Shown one piece after another: positions 6,467 to 14,056 of a DNA stretch of 36,461 nt. The notes beneath the pieces are model-generated. The model saw nothing but the letters and a program-made list of their open reading frames with translations, ran no database searches and was not told the origin of the DNA. Numbering within the stretch: position 1 is the stretch's first letter; each line of letters begins with the position of its first letter. The translations under genes were made by a program, and so were the position numbers. Source of the stretch: Ignavibacteria bacterium (GTDB taxonomy: Bacteria; Bacteroidota; Ignavibacteria; Ignavibacteriales; Melioribacteraceae); NCBI GenBank assembly GCA_016873835.1, contig VGVY01000013.1, forward strand, positions 1 through 36,461, in the 5' to 3' direction.

Positions 6467-8617
6467 TTAAATCCCAATTTCTCTAAGTAAATTCTGAGCC
6501 CCAGAAAATTTATCCAAGACCCACATTACATAACGAATATCAACGCCAATCGAACGGCTGTAAGATTCATTCCAGGCAAAATCATTTATTGTTGCTTCGT
6601 ATGCACGGTCAAAATTTACACCTACTATTCTTCCATAAGCATCTAGTATAGGCGAGCCGGAATTGCCGCCGGTAGTATCCATATTGTAAAGCATTGCCGC
6701 CGGAATAGAGCCAAGTTTTTGATCAGCATATTTACCATAATCTTTTTTAGAAATTAATTCTTTCAATTTATCCGGAATTACATAATCCTCATTTCCAGTT
6801 GCATTTTTTTCTAAAACACCTTCAATTGTTGTTAAAGGATTGTAATAGACAGCATCTGCCGGACTGTAACCTTTAATATATCCGTAAGTCAAACGAAGTG
6901 TGCTGTTTGCATCAGGTATAAAATTGCTTTTCTTCCATAACATTTTTACATCAACTAAATCAGCATAAAGCTTACTTAAAGTGCCGCTATTTATGTCATT
7001 TTGATGTTGAATGTTTAGTGACTGTTCTCTTAATTTTTTTACGAAATTAATAAAAGGATCGTTCAATAAATCAAATTCTTCTGCAGACAGTTTCATTAGA
7101 GAATTATACTTTGTTTCGTCTAATAAATCTGAATTTAATGCAAGCTTTGCTATGAGTTCAATTTTTTCTGATTGAGTTACAGCTTTAATATCACTTAAGC
7201 TGTGTATTGTTGAACCATTTGAGAAGCTAAAAGCATCGGAAAATAATTTTAACAAGAGTGCTTTTTCTATATCGGGGTGATATAGATTTCGAGAAGCACC
7301 CATTCTACCCATTGCTTGTCTTTGAACTTGACTATCAACAATAGGCTTATTTAGATTTTCAAAATGAACAATCAATTGATTTGCTAAACTGATAGTTGTT
7401 GATTGAGATATAATTTGACGAAACCATAGTTCTGCCAATGCAATATCGAAAACACTGTTATATACTTCTGAAATATCAGTCATCAAATTTCCATATTTAA
7501 TTTTTAGCTGATCGTCAGAATTTATAAATAAATTGAGCAGCTTTTCTTCGTCTATCTTTTGTCCAATCAAATCAATTTTATTCAATCCTTTTAATTTACC
7601 TCGATAGTTCTTCATTGTGTTTGCAAGACCCTTAATACGAGATGAATATTTTAATTTAAGAGCTTGATCATTTTTCCCTAGCTTTTCCATTTCATCTATT
7701 GCAAAAGCATATAAATCAGAAATGTAAGGAAGTAAATATTTTTTTTGATATTCAAGATATTGCGATGGCCAATGTCTGAAAGTTCTTCCTGGGTAACCTA
7801 AAATGAAAACAAAATCTTCCTCTTTCACACCTTGAGAATTAACTTTTAAAAATTTCTTCGGAGTAAATGGGATATTATCAGCAGAGTAAGTTGCCGCACT
7901 GCCGTCTTTTGATACATAAGCACGCATAAAAGAGAAATCGCCAGTGTGACGAGGCCAAACCCAATTATCTGTTTCCCCTCCAAAATTTCCAATGGATTGC
8001 GGAGGCGCATAGACCAATCGAACATCTCTAATAATTCTGTATTTAAATAAAACATAAGTTTTTCCAATAAACATTTCTGATACTTGAGCTGTAATTGAAT
8101 TTTTTTCGTCAGAAGCGTTTTGACTAATCTCTCTAATTTTATTGCTGATAATTTTTATTCTTTCAGCCGGATCATCAACATTTTTTACTGCATTTAATAC
8201 TTGATCCGATACATCTTCATAAGATTCGGTTATTCTAACAGTTACTCCTTTTGCCGGAATTTCTTCAGAAAAGTTTTTAGCGTGGAATCCAGTTTCCAAG
8301 TAATTATTCTCAACAGTGCTTGCAGCACTAATGGAACCAAAAGCACAGTGATGATTTGTAATTATTAATCCATTTTCAGAAATAAATGAACCAGTACAGC
8401 CTCCAATGTTGACAAGCGCATCAATTAAACTAGTTCCTTCTGGATTGTATATTTCTTTAGGATCGATTTTCAAGCCAGCTTTTACTAAATCAACTTTATC
8501 AATTTCACTTAACGGATACATCCCCTCTTCGGGAGAAGTTGGTATCATTGCGCATATAGTTGCCGAGATAATTAGAATAAATAAGTACTTAGTTAAATTA
8601 TTGAAAAGGTTTTTCAT
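6467..8617 (-). CDS. S46 family dipeptidyl-peptidase, predicted Asp/Glu-specific (DPP11-like)
   Basis: Exported serine peptidase that releases dipeptides from oligopeptide N-termini in the periplasm, feeding amino-acid catabolism. The N-terminus has a hydrophobic signal segment. Chymotrypsin-type catalytic blocks are TNHHCAFGS (His), GGETDNWVWPRHTGDF (Asp) and TTGGNSGSP (Ser653). In characterised S46 enzymes the residue 18 after the catalytic Ser decides specificity: Gly in DPP7, Arg in DPP11. Here it is Arg (GVNFDR), which predicts acidic P1 preference. Length 716, normal for S46. I chose ATG 8617 because GGAG stands properly before it; the ATG at 8629 lies upstream of that site. The gene converges with the membrane-protein gene. 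Confidence 0.92.
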   Translation of the reverse strand: MKNLFNNLTKYLFILIISATICAMIPTSPEEGMYPLSEIDKVDLVKAGLKIDPKEIYNPEGTSLIDALVNIGGCTGSFISENGLIITNHHCAFGSISAASTVENNYLETGFHAKNFSEEIPAKGVTVRITESYEDVSDQVLNAVKNVDDPAERIKIISNKIREISQNASDEKNSITAQVSEMFIGKTYVLFKYRIIRDVRLVYAPPQSIGNFGGETDNWVWPRHTGDFSFMRAYVSKDGSAATYSADNIPFTPKKFLKVNSQGVKEEDFVFILGYPGRTFRHWPSQYLEYQKKYLLPYISDLYAFAIDEMEKLGKNDQALKLKYSSRIKGLANTMKNYRGKLKGLNKIDLIGQKIDEEKLLNLFINSDDQLKIKYGNLMTDISEVYNSVFDIALAELWFRQIISQSTTISLANQLIVHFENLNKPIVDSQVQRQAMGRMGASRNLYHPDIEKALLLKLFSDAFSFSNGSTIHSLSDIKAVTQSEKIELIAKLALNSDLLDETKYNSLMKLSAEEFDLLNDPFINFVKKLREQSLNIQHQNDINSGTLSKLYADLVDVKMLWKKSNFIPDANSTLRLTYGYIKGYSPADAVYYNPLTTIEGVLEKNATGNEDYVIPDKLKELISKKDYGKYADQKLGSIPAAMLYNMDTTGGNSGSPILDAYGRIVGVNFDRAYEATINDFAWNESYSRSIGVDIRYVMWVLDKFSGAQNLLREIGI

Positions 8618-8752
8618 AACATTCTCCATAAATGATTTACATCACTTGCTAAACTAAATAAATCGGTTGGCAATTCAAATAAAAACTGATTGAAGAAATG
8701 AGTAAAATATTTATTAAATAATGTTAAGTGAAAAAATATTAATAAAGGATTT

Positions 8753-9211
8753 TTAATTAAAAAAATAACGTGAGCCTATCGCTAAGTCTAAATTTAAAGA
8801 TGTTGATGGAAATAAATTAAATACTGGAACAAGCTCAATGAATGCATCGATAGGTATTTTGCTGCTAAGCCAAGCAATTCCGATTACTCCACGAGCGCCT
8901 AACATATTTTCTGCACCATTGACTAATCTTAGTCTTGCACCAAATCCATAATAGATAGGAAATCTTTCAGTAGATTTAATAACATCAAATGCATGATAAA
9001 GATAATCAGCATGAAGCGACAATGCACTATTTTTACTTACAAAAGAGTATGCTAATCCAAAATCAATAGCCTTGGTGTTATCCAACCAATATTTTCCACT
9101 TATACCGGTCGGTTCTCCTAATATTATTCCGAGTCCGTTACCTTTATCTTGAGCGAGACTAAATTTTGAAATAATTAAAAGAAAGAGAAATAAAAGAGAA
9201 AATTTTTTCAT
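8753..9211 (-). CDS. Small outer-membrane beta-barrel protein (DUF3996/BAPKO_0422-like)
   Basis: 152 residues with a clear signal peptide ending near SLAQ. The mature part is alternating beta strands rich in Gly and aromatics (GLGIILGEPTGISGKYW, YYGFGARLRL, GARGVIGIAW, DAFIELVPVFNL) and ends in Phe-Asn, as expected for a small barrel. The pattern resembles the BAPKO_0422/DUF3996 family, recalled from memory. GAGG stands five bases before ATG 9211; an in-frame GTG at 9217 overlaps that site and is less likely. Function unknown. It stands alone between rpsT and the S46 peptidase, all on the minus strand. Confidence 0.65.
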   Translation of the reverse strand: MKKFSLLFLFLLIISKFSLAQDKGNGLGIILGEPTGISGKYWLDNTKAIDFGLAYSFVSKNSALSLHADYLYHAFDVIKSTERFPIYYGFGARLRLVNGAENMLGARGVIGIAWLSSKIPIDAFIELVPVFNLFPSTSLNLDLAIGSRYFFN

Positions 9212-9344
9212 TATCACCTCAGTATTTTACTTTCTTGTATGTCAATAAACACAAATTTCAATTAAAATTAAAGAGATTAAAATTGGTAATGCAACTATTT
9301 GTAAATAGTCATTTGGAGAAAGGTAGTTTGTTTTGTTAATAAGA

Positions 9345-9376
9345 TAACAAAAGCAATTTAGTTAAATCTAAATTGC
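9345..9376 (-). terminator. Intrinsic terminator of rpsT
   Basis: A perfect nine-pair stem, GCAATTTAG with CTAAATTGC (9353-9376), around a six-base loop. On the minus strand it is followed by TTTTGTT. It starts 20 bases after the rpsT stop codon. Confidence 0.8.
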
Positions 9377-9396
9377 CTTGAGATATTAAAAACTAT

Positions 9397-9660
9397 TTAT
9401 TTTGCAGCTGATAATTTATTGACGTATTTAGTTAATGAAGATTTTTGTCTGGCAGCTGTATTTTTGTGTATTCTTCTTTTTGAAGTTTGTTTATCCAATG
9501 TTGCAGTTGCTTCTTTCAATAAGATTTCTGCTTGTGCTTTATCATCGGTAGCATAAACTTTTTTTACTAGAGTTTTAACTTTTGATATTGCCGCTTTATT
9601 TCTTGCGGTTATTTTGACTGTTTGACGAATTCTTTTTTTTGCCGACTTATGTTGAGCCAT
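9397..9660 (-). CDS. rpsT: 30S ribosomal protein S20
   Basis: An 87-residue, strongly basic, helical protein that binds 16S rRNA in the small-subunit body. The sequence MAQHKSAKKRIRQ, the central ARNKAAISKVKTLVKK and the C-terminal RRIHKNTAARQKSSLTKYV are the standard S20 blocks, and the length is normal. It is a single-gene unit with its own promoter (9691-9722) and terminator (9345-9376), as expected for rpsT. Confidence 0.98.
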   Translation of the reverse strand: MAQHKSAKKRIRQTVKITARNKAAISKVKTLVKKVYATDDKAQAEILLKEATATLDKQTSKRRIHKNTAARQKSSLTKYVNKLSAAK

Positions 9661-9690
9661 TAATTTCCCTAAATTGTTTAAAAACGTGCG

Positions 9691-9722
9691 TAAATATAAG
9701 GTCTTGAAGCTTTCAAATCAAA
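9691..9722 (-). promoter_or_regulatory. Predicted rpsT promoter
   Basis: On the minus strand TTTG (9722-9719), 20 bases, TATATTTA (9698-9691). Read as sigma-70 boxes it is TTGATT-17-TATATT. The predicted transcript starts about 20-25 bases before the rpsT ATG. Same geometry as the tRNA-Lys and trp leader promoters. Confidence 0.65.
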
Positions 9723-9736
9723 CAAAGGATAGATTC

Positions 9737-9767
9737 TTTAATATAAGGGGAGATATTAGTATTTTTG
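9737..9767 (+). promoter_or_regulatory. Possible queED promoter
   Basis: TTTA (9737-9740), 19 bases, TATTTTTG (9760-9767) fits TAnnTTTG downstream with a weaker upstream box. It lies 23 bases before the queE ATG. I looked for a preQ1 riboswitch between rpsT and queE and see none. Confidence 0.35.
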
Positions 9768-9789
9768 CCCACTCTAAATCAATATTGTT

Positions 9790-10428
9790 ATGCTAAAAAT
9801 CAATGAAATATTCTATTCTATTCAAGGGGAAAGTTCAAAGTCAGGGCTGCCGTGTGTTTTTATAAGGTTGACCTATTGTAATCTTAGATGTTCTTATTGT
9901 GATACAGAATATGCTTTTTTTGACGGAAAAGAGATGTCAATTGAGGAGATAATTAGTGAGGTTAAAAGATACAAATGCAATTTAGTAGAAGTAACTGGCG
10001 GTGAACCTTTGATGCAAGAGGATGTTTTTGTTTTAATGAGCCGACTTTGTAATGAGGGTTTTGATGTTATGCTTGAAACCGGCGGTAGTATTTCGATAAA
10101 AGAAGTTGAAAAAAGAGTTATGATCGTAATGGATTTGAAATGTCCGTCGAGTAATATGTTGAAGAAAAATCTTTACTCAAATATTGATTATCTAAAAAGA
10201 AATGATGAAATAAAATTTGTTATTGGAAGCAAAGAAGATTATGATTGGGCTAAAGCCATTATTAAAACTTATAGACTTGTTAATAAATGTGATATCCTTT
10301 TTTCTGTTGTTTATGGTGAGTTAGAACCAGTTAAACTTGTAAATTGGATTTTAGAAGATAAATTAAAAGTTAGATATCAACTTCAGATGCATAAAGTTAT
10401 TTGGCATCCTGAAACAAAAGGTGTGTGA
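9790..10428 (+). CDS. queE: 7-carboxy-7-deazaguanine synthase (radical SAM)
   Basis: Radical-SAM enzyme that contracts 6-carboxytetrahydropterin to 7-carboxy-7-deazaguanine in preQ0/queuosine synthesis. The N-terminus EIFYSIQGESSKSGLPCVFIRLTYCN is characteristic, and the cluster motif is CNLRCSYC (CX3CX2C). The GGEPL block follows (VEVTGGEPLMQ). 212 residues, normal for QueE. The stop codon overlaps the queD ATG (TGATG at 10426-10430), showing coupling to the enzyme that makes its substrate. Confidence 0.95.
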   Translation: MLKINEIFYSIQGESSKSGLPCVFIRLTYCNLRCSYCDTEYAFFDGKEMSIEEIISEVKRYKCNLVEVTGGEPLMQEDVFVLMSRLCNEGFDVMLETGGSISIKEVEKRVMIVMDLKCPSSNMLKKNLYSNIDYLKRNDEIKFVIGSKEDYDWAKAIIKTYRLVNKCDILFSVVYGELEPVKLVNWILEDKLKVRYQLQMHKVIWHPETKGV

Positions 10429-10844
10429 TGAAAATTGCAAAAGAATTTACATGGGAAATGGGTCATCGCCTTCCATTTCACGATGGCAAATGTAAAAACT
10501 TACACGGGCATTCTTATAAATGTATGATTGAATTAACGGGCGATCTTGATAAAAATGGCATGGTGCTAGATTATTTTGAATTTAAAAAAATTATTGAACC
10601 AATTATCGAAGAACTTGATCATTCATTCATGGTTTGTAATGAAGATAAAGAGATGATTGAAGTCCTTAATAAACTATCTTCAAGAAAAGTAATTGTAAAT
10701 TTTGAAACTACTGCTGAAAATATCTGCATTTATTTATTAGAAGAAATTATAAAATCTTCTCTACCGTCAAACATAACTGGAATTAAAGTACGAGTTCTTG
10801 AAACCGACAATACTTATGCAGAAGAATCCCATTTATTTCATTAA
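10428..10844 (+). CDS. queD: 6-carboxy-5,6,7,8-tetrahydropterin synthase
   Basis: Converts dihydroneopterin triphosphate to 6-carboxytetrahydropterin, the step before QueE. The zinc-binding and catalytic block is complete: FTWEMGHRLPFHDGKCKNLHGHSY gives the three His ligands and the catalytic Cys. LDHSFMVC and the C-terminal ETDNTYAEES carry the remaining conserved residues. 138 residues. The in-frame GTG three bases upstream is less likely than ATG 10428. It is the second gene of the queED pair and converges with the sirtuin gene 12 bases later. Confidence 0.95.
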   Translation: MKIAKEFTWEMGHRLPFHDGKCKNLHGHSYKCMIELTGDLDKNGMVLDYFEFKKIIEPIIEELDHSFMVCNEDKEMIEVLNKLSSRKVIVNFETTAENICIYLLEEIIKSSLPSNITGIKVRVLETDNTYAEESHLFH

Positions 10845-10856
10845 AATATCTTTCGG

Positions 10857-11597
10857 CTAGTTTTTTAACGTTCTCATCTCTGTTAAAATTTCTGGCAGTA
10901 TATCCCCAGATTTTCCAAATAATGAATAATCGGCGTAAGAACTTAAATCAGTCGGTTCAACATTGATTTCAACAATATATGAACCATTTCTTTTTGCACT
11001 CATGGGAATATATGCAGCCGGATAAACTACTGCTGAAGTTCCAACTACAAAACAAATATCACTCCATTCTGCAGCCTTTTCACCTCCGCTGAATTGATCT
11101 TGAGGTAGAAATTCACCGAACCACACAACGTCTGGTCTAATCAAACCGCCGCATTTTTTACAATTTGGTACTTTATTAGAAGAATCAAGTTCAACTAAAT
11201 CATAAAAGGTTTTGCAGTCAATACAAAAATTCCTTTCAATATTTCCATGCAATTCAAAAATTTTCTTTGAGCCGGCTCTTCTGTGAAGGTTATCAATATT
11301 TTGTGTTACGACTGTTACGTCAAAATATTTTTCCAGCTCCGCAATTGCATAATGACCTTTATTTGGAGAGGTTTTGTGGATGATATCTCTGCGGTGCTGA
11401 TACCATTCCCATACCAAATCCGGATTTTTCATAAACGCATTAAAACTTGCTAATTCTTCCGGTTTCATCTTATTCCAAATTCCGTCTTTCCCGCGAAATG
11501 TTGAAATGCCGCTTTCTGCACTGATGCCAGCACCAGTAAAAAAAACTATTTTCTTTGCTTCTTTAAGCTTATCAGTAAATTCTTTTTTTAAATTCAT
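10857..11597 (-). CDS. cobB: NAD-dependent protein deacylase, Sir2 family (class III, SIRT5/CobB-like)
   Basis: Removes acyl groups from lysines using NAD. The Rossmann block GAGISAESGISTFRG, the catalytic TQNIDNLHRRAGS...ELHG and the zinc ribbon CIDC...CKKC are all present. The sequence WYQHRR holds the Tyr-x-x-Arg pair that in SIRT5 and E. coli CobB binds the carboxylate of succinyl- or malonyl-lysine, so desuccinylase/demalonylase activity is predicted. I start at ATG 11597 (246 residues). The longer frame to 11642 would add 15 residues encoded within a terminator hairpin that belongs to the upstream TPR gene. Confidence 0.93.
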   Translation of the reverse strand: MNLKKEFTDKLKEAKKIVFFTGAGISAESGISTFRGKDGIWNKMKPEELASFNAFMKNPDLVWEWYQHRRDIIHKTSPNKGHYAIAELEKYFDVTVVTQNIDNLHRRAGSKKIFELHGNIERNFCIDCKTFYDLVELDSSNKVPNCKKCGGLIRPDVVWFGEFLPQDQFSGGEKAAEWSDICFVVGTSAVVYPAAYIPMSAKRNGSYIVEINVEPTDLSSYADYSLFGKSGDILPEILTEMRTLKN

Positions 11598-11600
11598 TTC

Positions 11601-11639
11601 AAAATAAAAAGTCACGCTAGTTTTGAACTTAGCGTGACC
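11601..11639 (-). terminator. Intrinsic terminator of the TPR gene
   Basis: A perfect nine-pair stem, GTCACGCTA (11612-11620) with TAGCGTGAC (11631-11639), ten-base loop, followed on the minus strand by TTTTTATTTTG. A T-rich run also follows on the plus strand. It sits between the TPR gene and the sirtuin, so these are separate transcription units. Confidence 0.85.
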
Positions 11640-11672
11640 CAATTTTTTTTTGTAATAATTGATTCGGCTTTT

Positions 11673-12449
11673 CTATTCGTTTTTAATATCATTCAAGATT
11701 TGTTTAGCTTCAGCTTTTCTTTTATCATCATCTTGATGAGCATTTTTTACAGTTAATGCTTTGTTTAACATTTCACGAGCAGTTTTGTATTCATCTTCCC
11801 GAATAAGTGAGATGGCATAATCTACATAGAACATAACATATTCAGGATAAAGCTGAATTGCCTTTTTATACTCTTTAATTGCAATCTCATTATCTGCCCA
11901 CCCTAATCCTAAGATTGAACGAGCCGGTTTCCATTTATCGCTTGTCTTGGCATGTGTTCTGGCTAATACATAATGAGAAACACCCATTACAAAATCATCA
12001 CCATTGTCTAACTGAATGGCTTTTTCTACATCTGCTTTAACAGAATTAACAACACCAGCTACAGAAAAAATACCTTTGAAAAGTGCAATCTTGCCATTTG
12101 CAATAGCGCGGCGTAAATAGGAAATGGTTTTGTCCGGACCAAGTTTAACTGCTTTTTCAGCATACTCAAGCGCTTTTTGATAAGTTACGAGTTGAGCATC
12201 TTCTTGCTCGTCGGTGTCCGTTGGCATTTTATCTCCAATATCAACATTCGTTCGGCTTAAACGCCATACAACTTCCCAATTATCCGGAGCCGTTACTTCA
12301 GCTTTCTTTAAAACTTCTAAAGCTTTTTGATTATTAAATTGGGAATAAAAATTATCACATTCTGTTATTAATTGTTCAACAGTCTGTGATATTATATAAG
12401 AGGAAGATAGAAGGATAAATGTAATAACCAGGGTGAATAATTTTTTCAT
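11673..12449 (-). CDS. Exported tetratricopeptide-repeat protein
   Basis: 258 residues with a signal peptide (MKKLFTLVITFILLSSSYIISQ). The rest is helical with several TPR-like units: QKALEYAEKAVKLGPD, AIKEYKKAIQLYPEY and YKTAREMLNKALTVKN. Such proteins scaffold protein complexes in the periplasm; no catalytic motif is visible. It has its own terminator downstream. The YhaM-like gene ends 28 bases upstream, and the two may share a transcript. Specific role unknown. Confidence 0.75.
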   Translation of the reverse strand: MKKLFTLVITFILLSSSYIISQTVEQLITECDNFYSQFNNQKALEVLKKAEVTAPDNWEVVWRLSRTNVDIGDKMPTDTDEQEDAQLVTYQKALEYAEKAVKLGPDKTISYLRRAIANGKIALFKGIFSVAGVVNSVKADVEKAIQLDNGDDFVMGVSHYVLARTHAKTSDKWKPARSILGLGWADNEIAIKEYKKAIQLYPEYVMFYVDYAISLIREDEYKTAREMLNKALTVKNAHQDDDKRKAEAKQILNDIKNE

Positions 12450-12477
12450 ATTTAGTCCTCTTTAATTTGGTTGTTAA

Positions 12478-13446
12478 TTAGGTCTCTTTTTCATTAAAGT
12501 CATCTGGAATATAAAGCGAAGTATTAGCAAGATGCAAAAATTTTGTCCATCTATTTCCTTTATTTTTTTCGGCTTCAATAGCATATTTATAGGCATTAGC
12601 TTTTGCGCTTAGCTCATCTGCCTGATAAAGTACTATTGCCTCAAGTGTTTTTGGTTCAACTGGCGATGCAAATTCCAATTTACCCTGATGACTTAAAATT
12701 AAGTGAATTATTTGCTCTTTGAGATAGACTGGAAAATTATCAATTGATTCAATTGCTTTTTCAACTTCTACAGCTCCAATTACGATGTGCCCAATCAATC
12801 TTCCTTTATCAGTATAATCGAATACATTATCGTATGATAGTTCATCTGTTTTGCCCAAATCATGTAATAATGAACCGGTGATTAAAAGATCCCGATTTAT
12901 ATCAGAATGAATTGAACATAATAGTTCGCAAATTTTAATAATCTCAAGTGTGTGTTCTAGCAAACCATGAATGTATGCATGATGCCATGTTTTTCCGGCT
13001 GGTGCATGGAAAAATTTATTTCGTCGTTCATCATTGAAAATCTTAACAAGCAGACGTTTTAAATATTCATCTGTCACTGATGCTACAGTTTCATTAAATT
13101 CATCAATCATTAATTTTAAAGGAATAATTGATTTCGGTAAGAAATCATTTATTGAAACATTATCATTTTTATCAGCCAATCTTATTTTATCAACAGTTAT
13201 TTGAGGTCCATTAAATTCACCCATTGTTCCATCTACAAATACTATTTCACCTTCTTTCAATGAAGGGAGTATGTTCTCAAATTTTTCCCACATTTTACCA
13301 GGTATTTGTGCAGAACGGTCTTTGAATTCTAAATTCAGAAATAGTTTATTTTTTACGGTTGTTTTCACTTCTAATTTGTTAAGAATTAGGAAGTGTTTAA
13401 TTTTATCCCCAACTTTTACTGAGTTTATTTCTTGTTGTTCAAACAT
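12478..13446 (-). CDS. 3'-5' exoribonuclease, YhaM family (OB fold + HD domain)
   Basis: 322 residues, the usual length for YhaM. The N-terminal OB fold (residues about 15-105, KNKLFLNLEFKDRSAQIPGKMW) binds nucleic acid. The HD phosphohydrolase domain follows, with metal ligands in HHAYIHGLLEHTLEI, LLHDLGKTDEL and HLILSHQG. These are the YhaM hallmarks. Predicted role: 3'-5' degradation of RNA or DNA ends. It lies downstream of the NusG-like gene and upstream of the TPR gene on the same strand with short gaps. Confidence 0.85.
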   Translation of the reverse strand: MFEQQEINSVKVGDKIKHFLILNKLEVKTTVKNKLFLNLEFKDRSAQIPGKMWEKFENILPSLKEGEIVFVDGTMGEFNGPQITVDKIRLADKNDNVSINDFLPKSIIPLKLMIDEFNETVASVTDEYLKRLLVKIFNDERRNKFFHAPAGKTWHHAYIHGLLEHTLEIIKICELLCSIHSDINRDLLITGSLLHDLGKTDELSYDNVFDYTDKGRLIGHIVIGAVEVEKAIESIDNFPVYLKEQIIHLILSHQGKLEFASPVEPKTLEAIVLYQADELSAKANAYKYAIEAEKNKGNRWTKFLHLANTSLYIPDDFNEKET

Positions 13447-13503
13447 AGTTTTATCATGATCAATGCGTATAAATATATTAAAAATTATTCAGCTTAATCA
13501 GAA

Positions 13504-14028
13504 TTATAAATCAATTATTTTATAAGAACTATCTTTTGGTAATCTTACTAACACAGTTCTATGAAGCATTTCAATTGTTACACCTAAATATTTTTCACCG
13601 GGCTTATATTCTATTACAATTCCAATAATATCTGAGAAAGGGCCTTCTGTTATTTTCACTTTGGTTCCAATTTCAATTTTATCAGAGATAAAAACTTCTG
13701 GATTAACTTTCAACATTTTCTTCAGATTTTCTATTTGCCATTGAGGAACAATACAAGGCTTTCCTTCAAAACAAATAGTTTTTATTATTGTTGATTGTTT
13801 CAGCGCAAGTAATCTTTCGCTCTCATTAACATAAATAAATATATAACCTCTGAATACTGGTTCTTCAACTTTCTTTTTTCTATCACTCCACTTTTTAGTA
13901 ATTATTATTGTTGGCAAGTAATTTTCAATTTCCAGATGGTGAAGCTGCAATTTAGCTTTAAATTCATGTTTAGGTTTTGTGTAAAGAGCATACCAATGTT
14001 TTAACAATTTATTTTGATTATCTGGCAT
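13504..14028 (-). CDS. NusG-like transcription antiterminator (UpxY type)
   Basis: Specialised NusG paralogue that rides on RNA polymerase to prevent early termination, typically in long surface-polysaccharide operons. The NGN domain is clear: HWYALYTKPKHEFKAKLQL, YLPTI, WSDRKKKVEEPVFRGYIFI. A C-terminal KOW segment follows (EIGTKVKITEGPFSDIIGIV). I prefer ATG 14028 (174 residues, MPDNQNK). The longer frame to 14085 would overlap the kinase gene by 29 bases and add an unconserved-looking segment. No polysaccharide operon follows directly, so its target is elsewhere, possibly the sugar operon at 23-29 kb. That link is speculative. Confidence 0.85.
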   Translation of the reverse strand: MPDNQNKLLKHWYALYTKPKHEFKAKLQLHHLEIENYLPTIIITKKWSDRKKKVEEPVFRGYIFIYVNESERLLALKQSTIIKTICFEGKPCIVPQWQIENLKKMLKVNPEVFISDKIEIGTKVKITEGPFSDIIGIVIEYKPGEKYLGVTIEMLHRTVLVRLPKDSSYKIIDL

Positions 14029-14056
14029 AATAGTATAGTTAATAGTATAAAAGAGT

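Noticed and set aside
9661-9789. preQ1 riboswitch upstream of queED
   Set aside because: Expected because of queuosine genes, but no compact hairpin with an A-rich tail and ribosome-binding-site pairing is seen.
11598-11642. 15-residue N-terminal extension of the sirtuin
   Set aside because: The bases form a perfect terminator hairpin for the upstream TPR gene, and sirtuins normally start near the MNLKKEF position.
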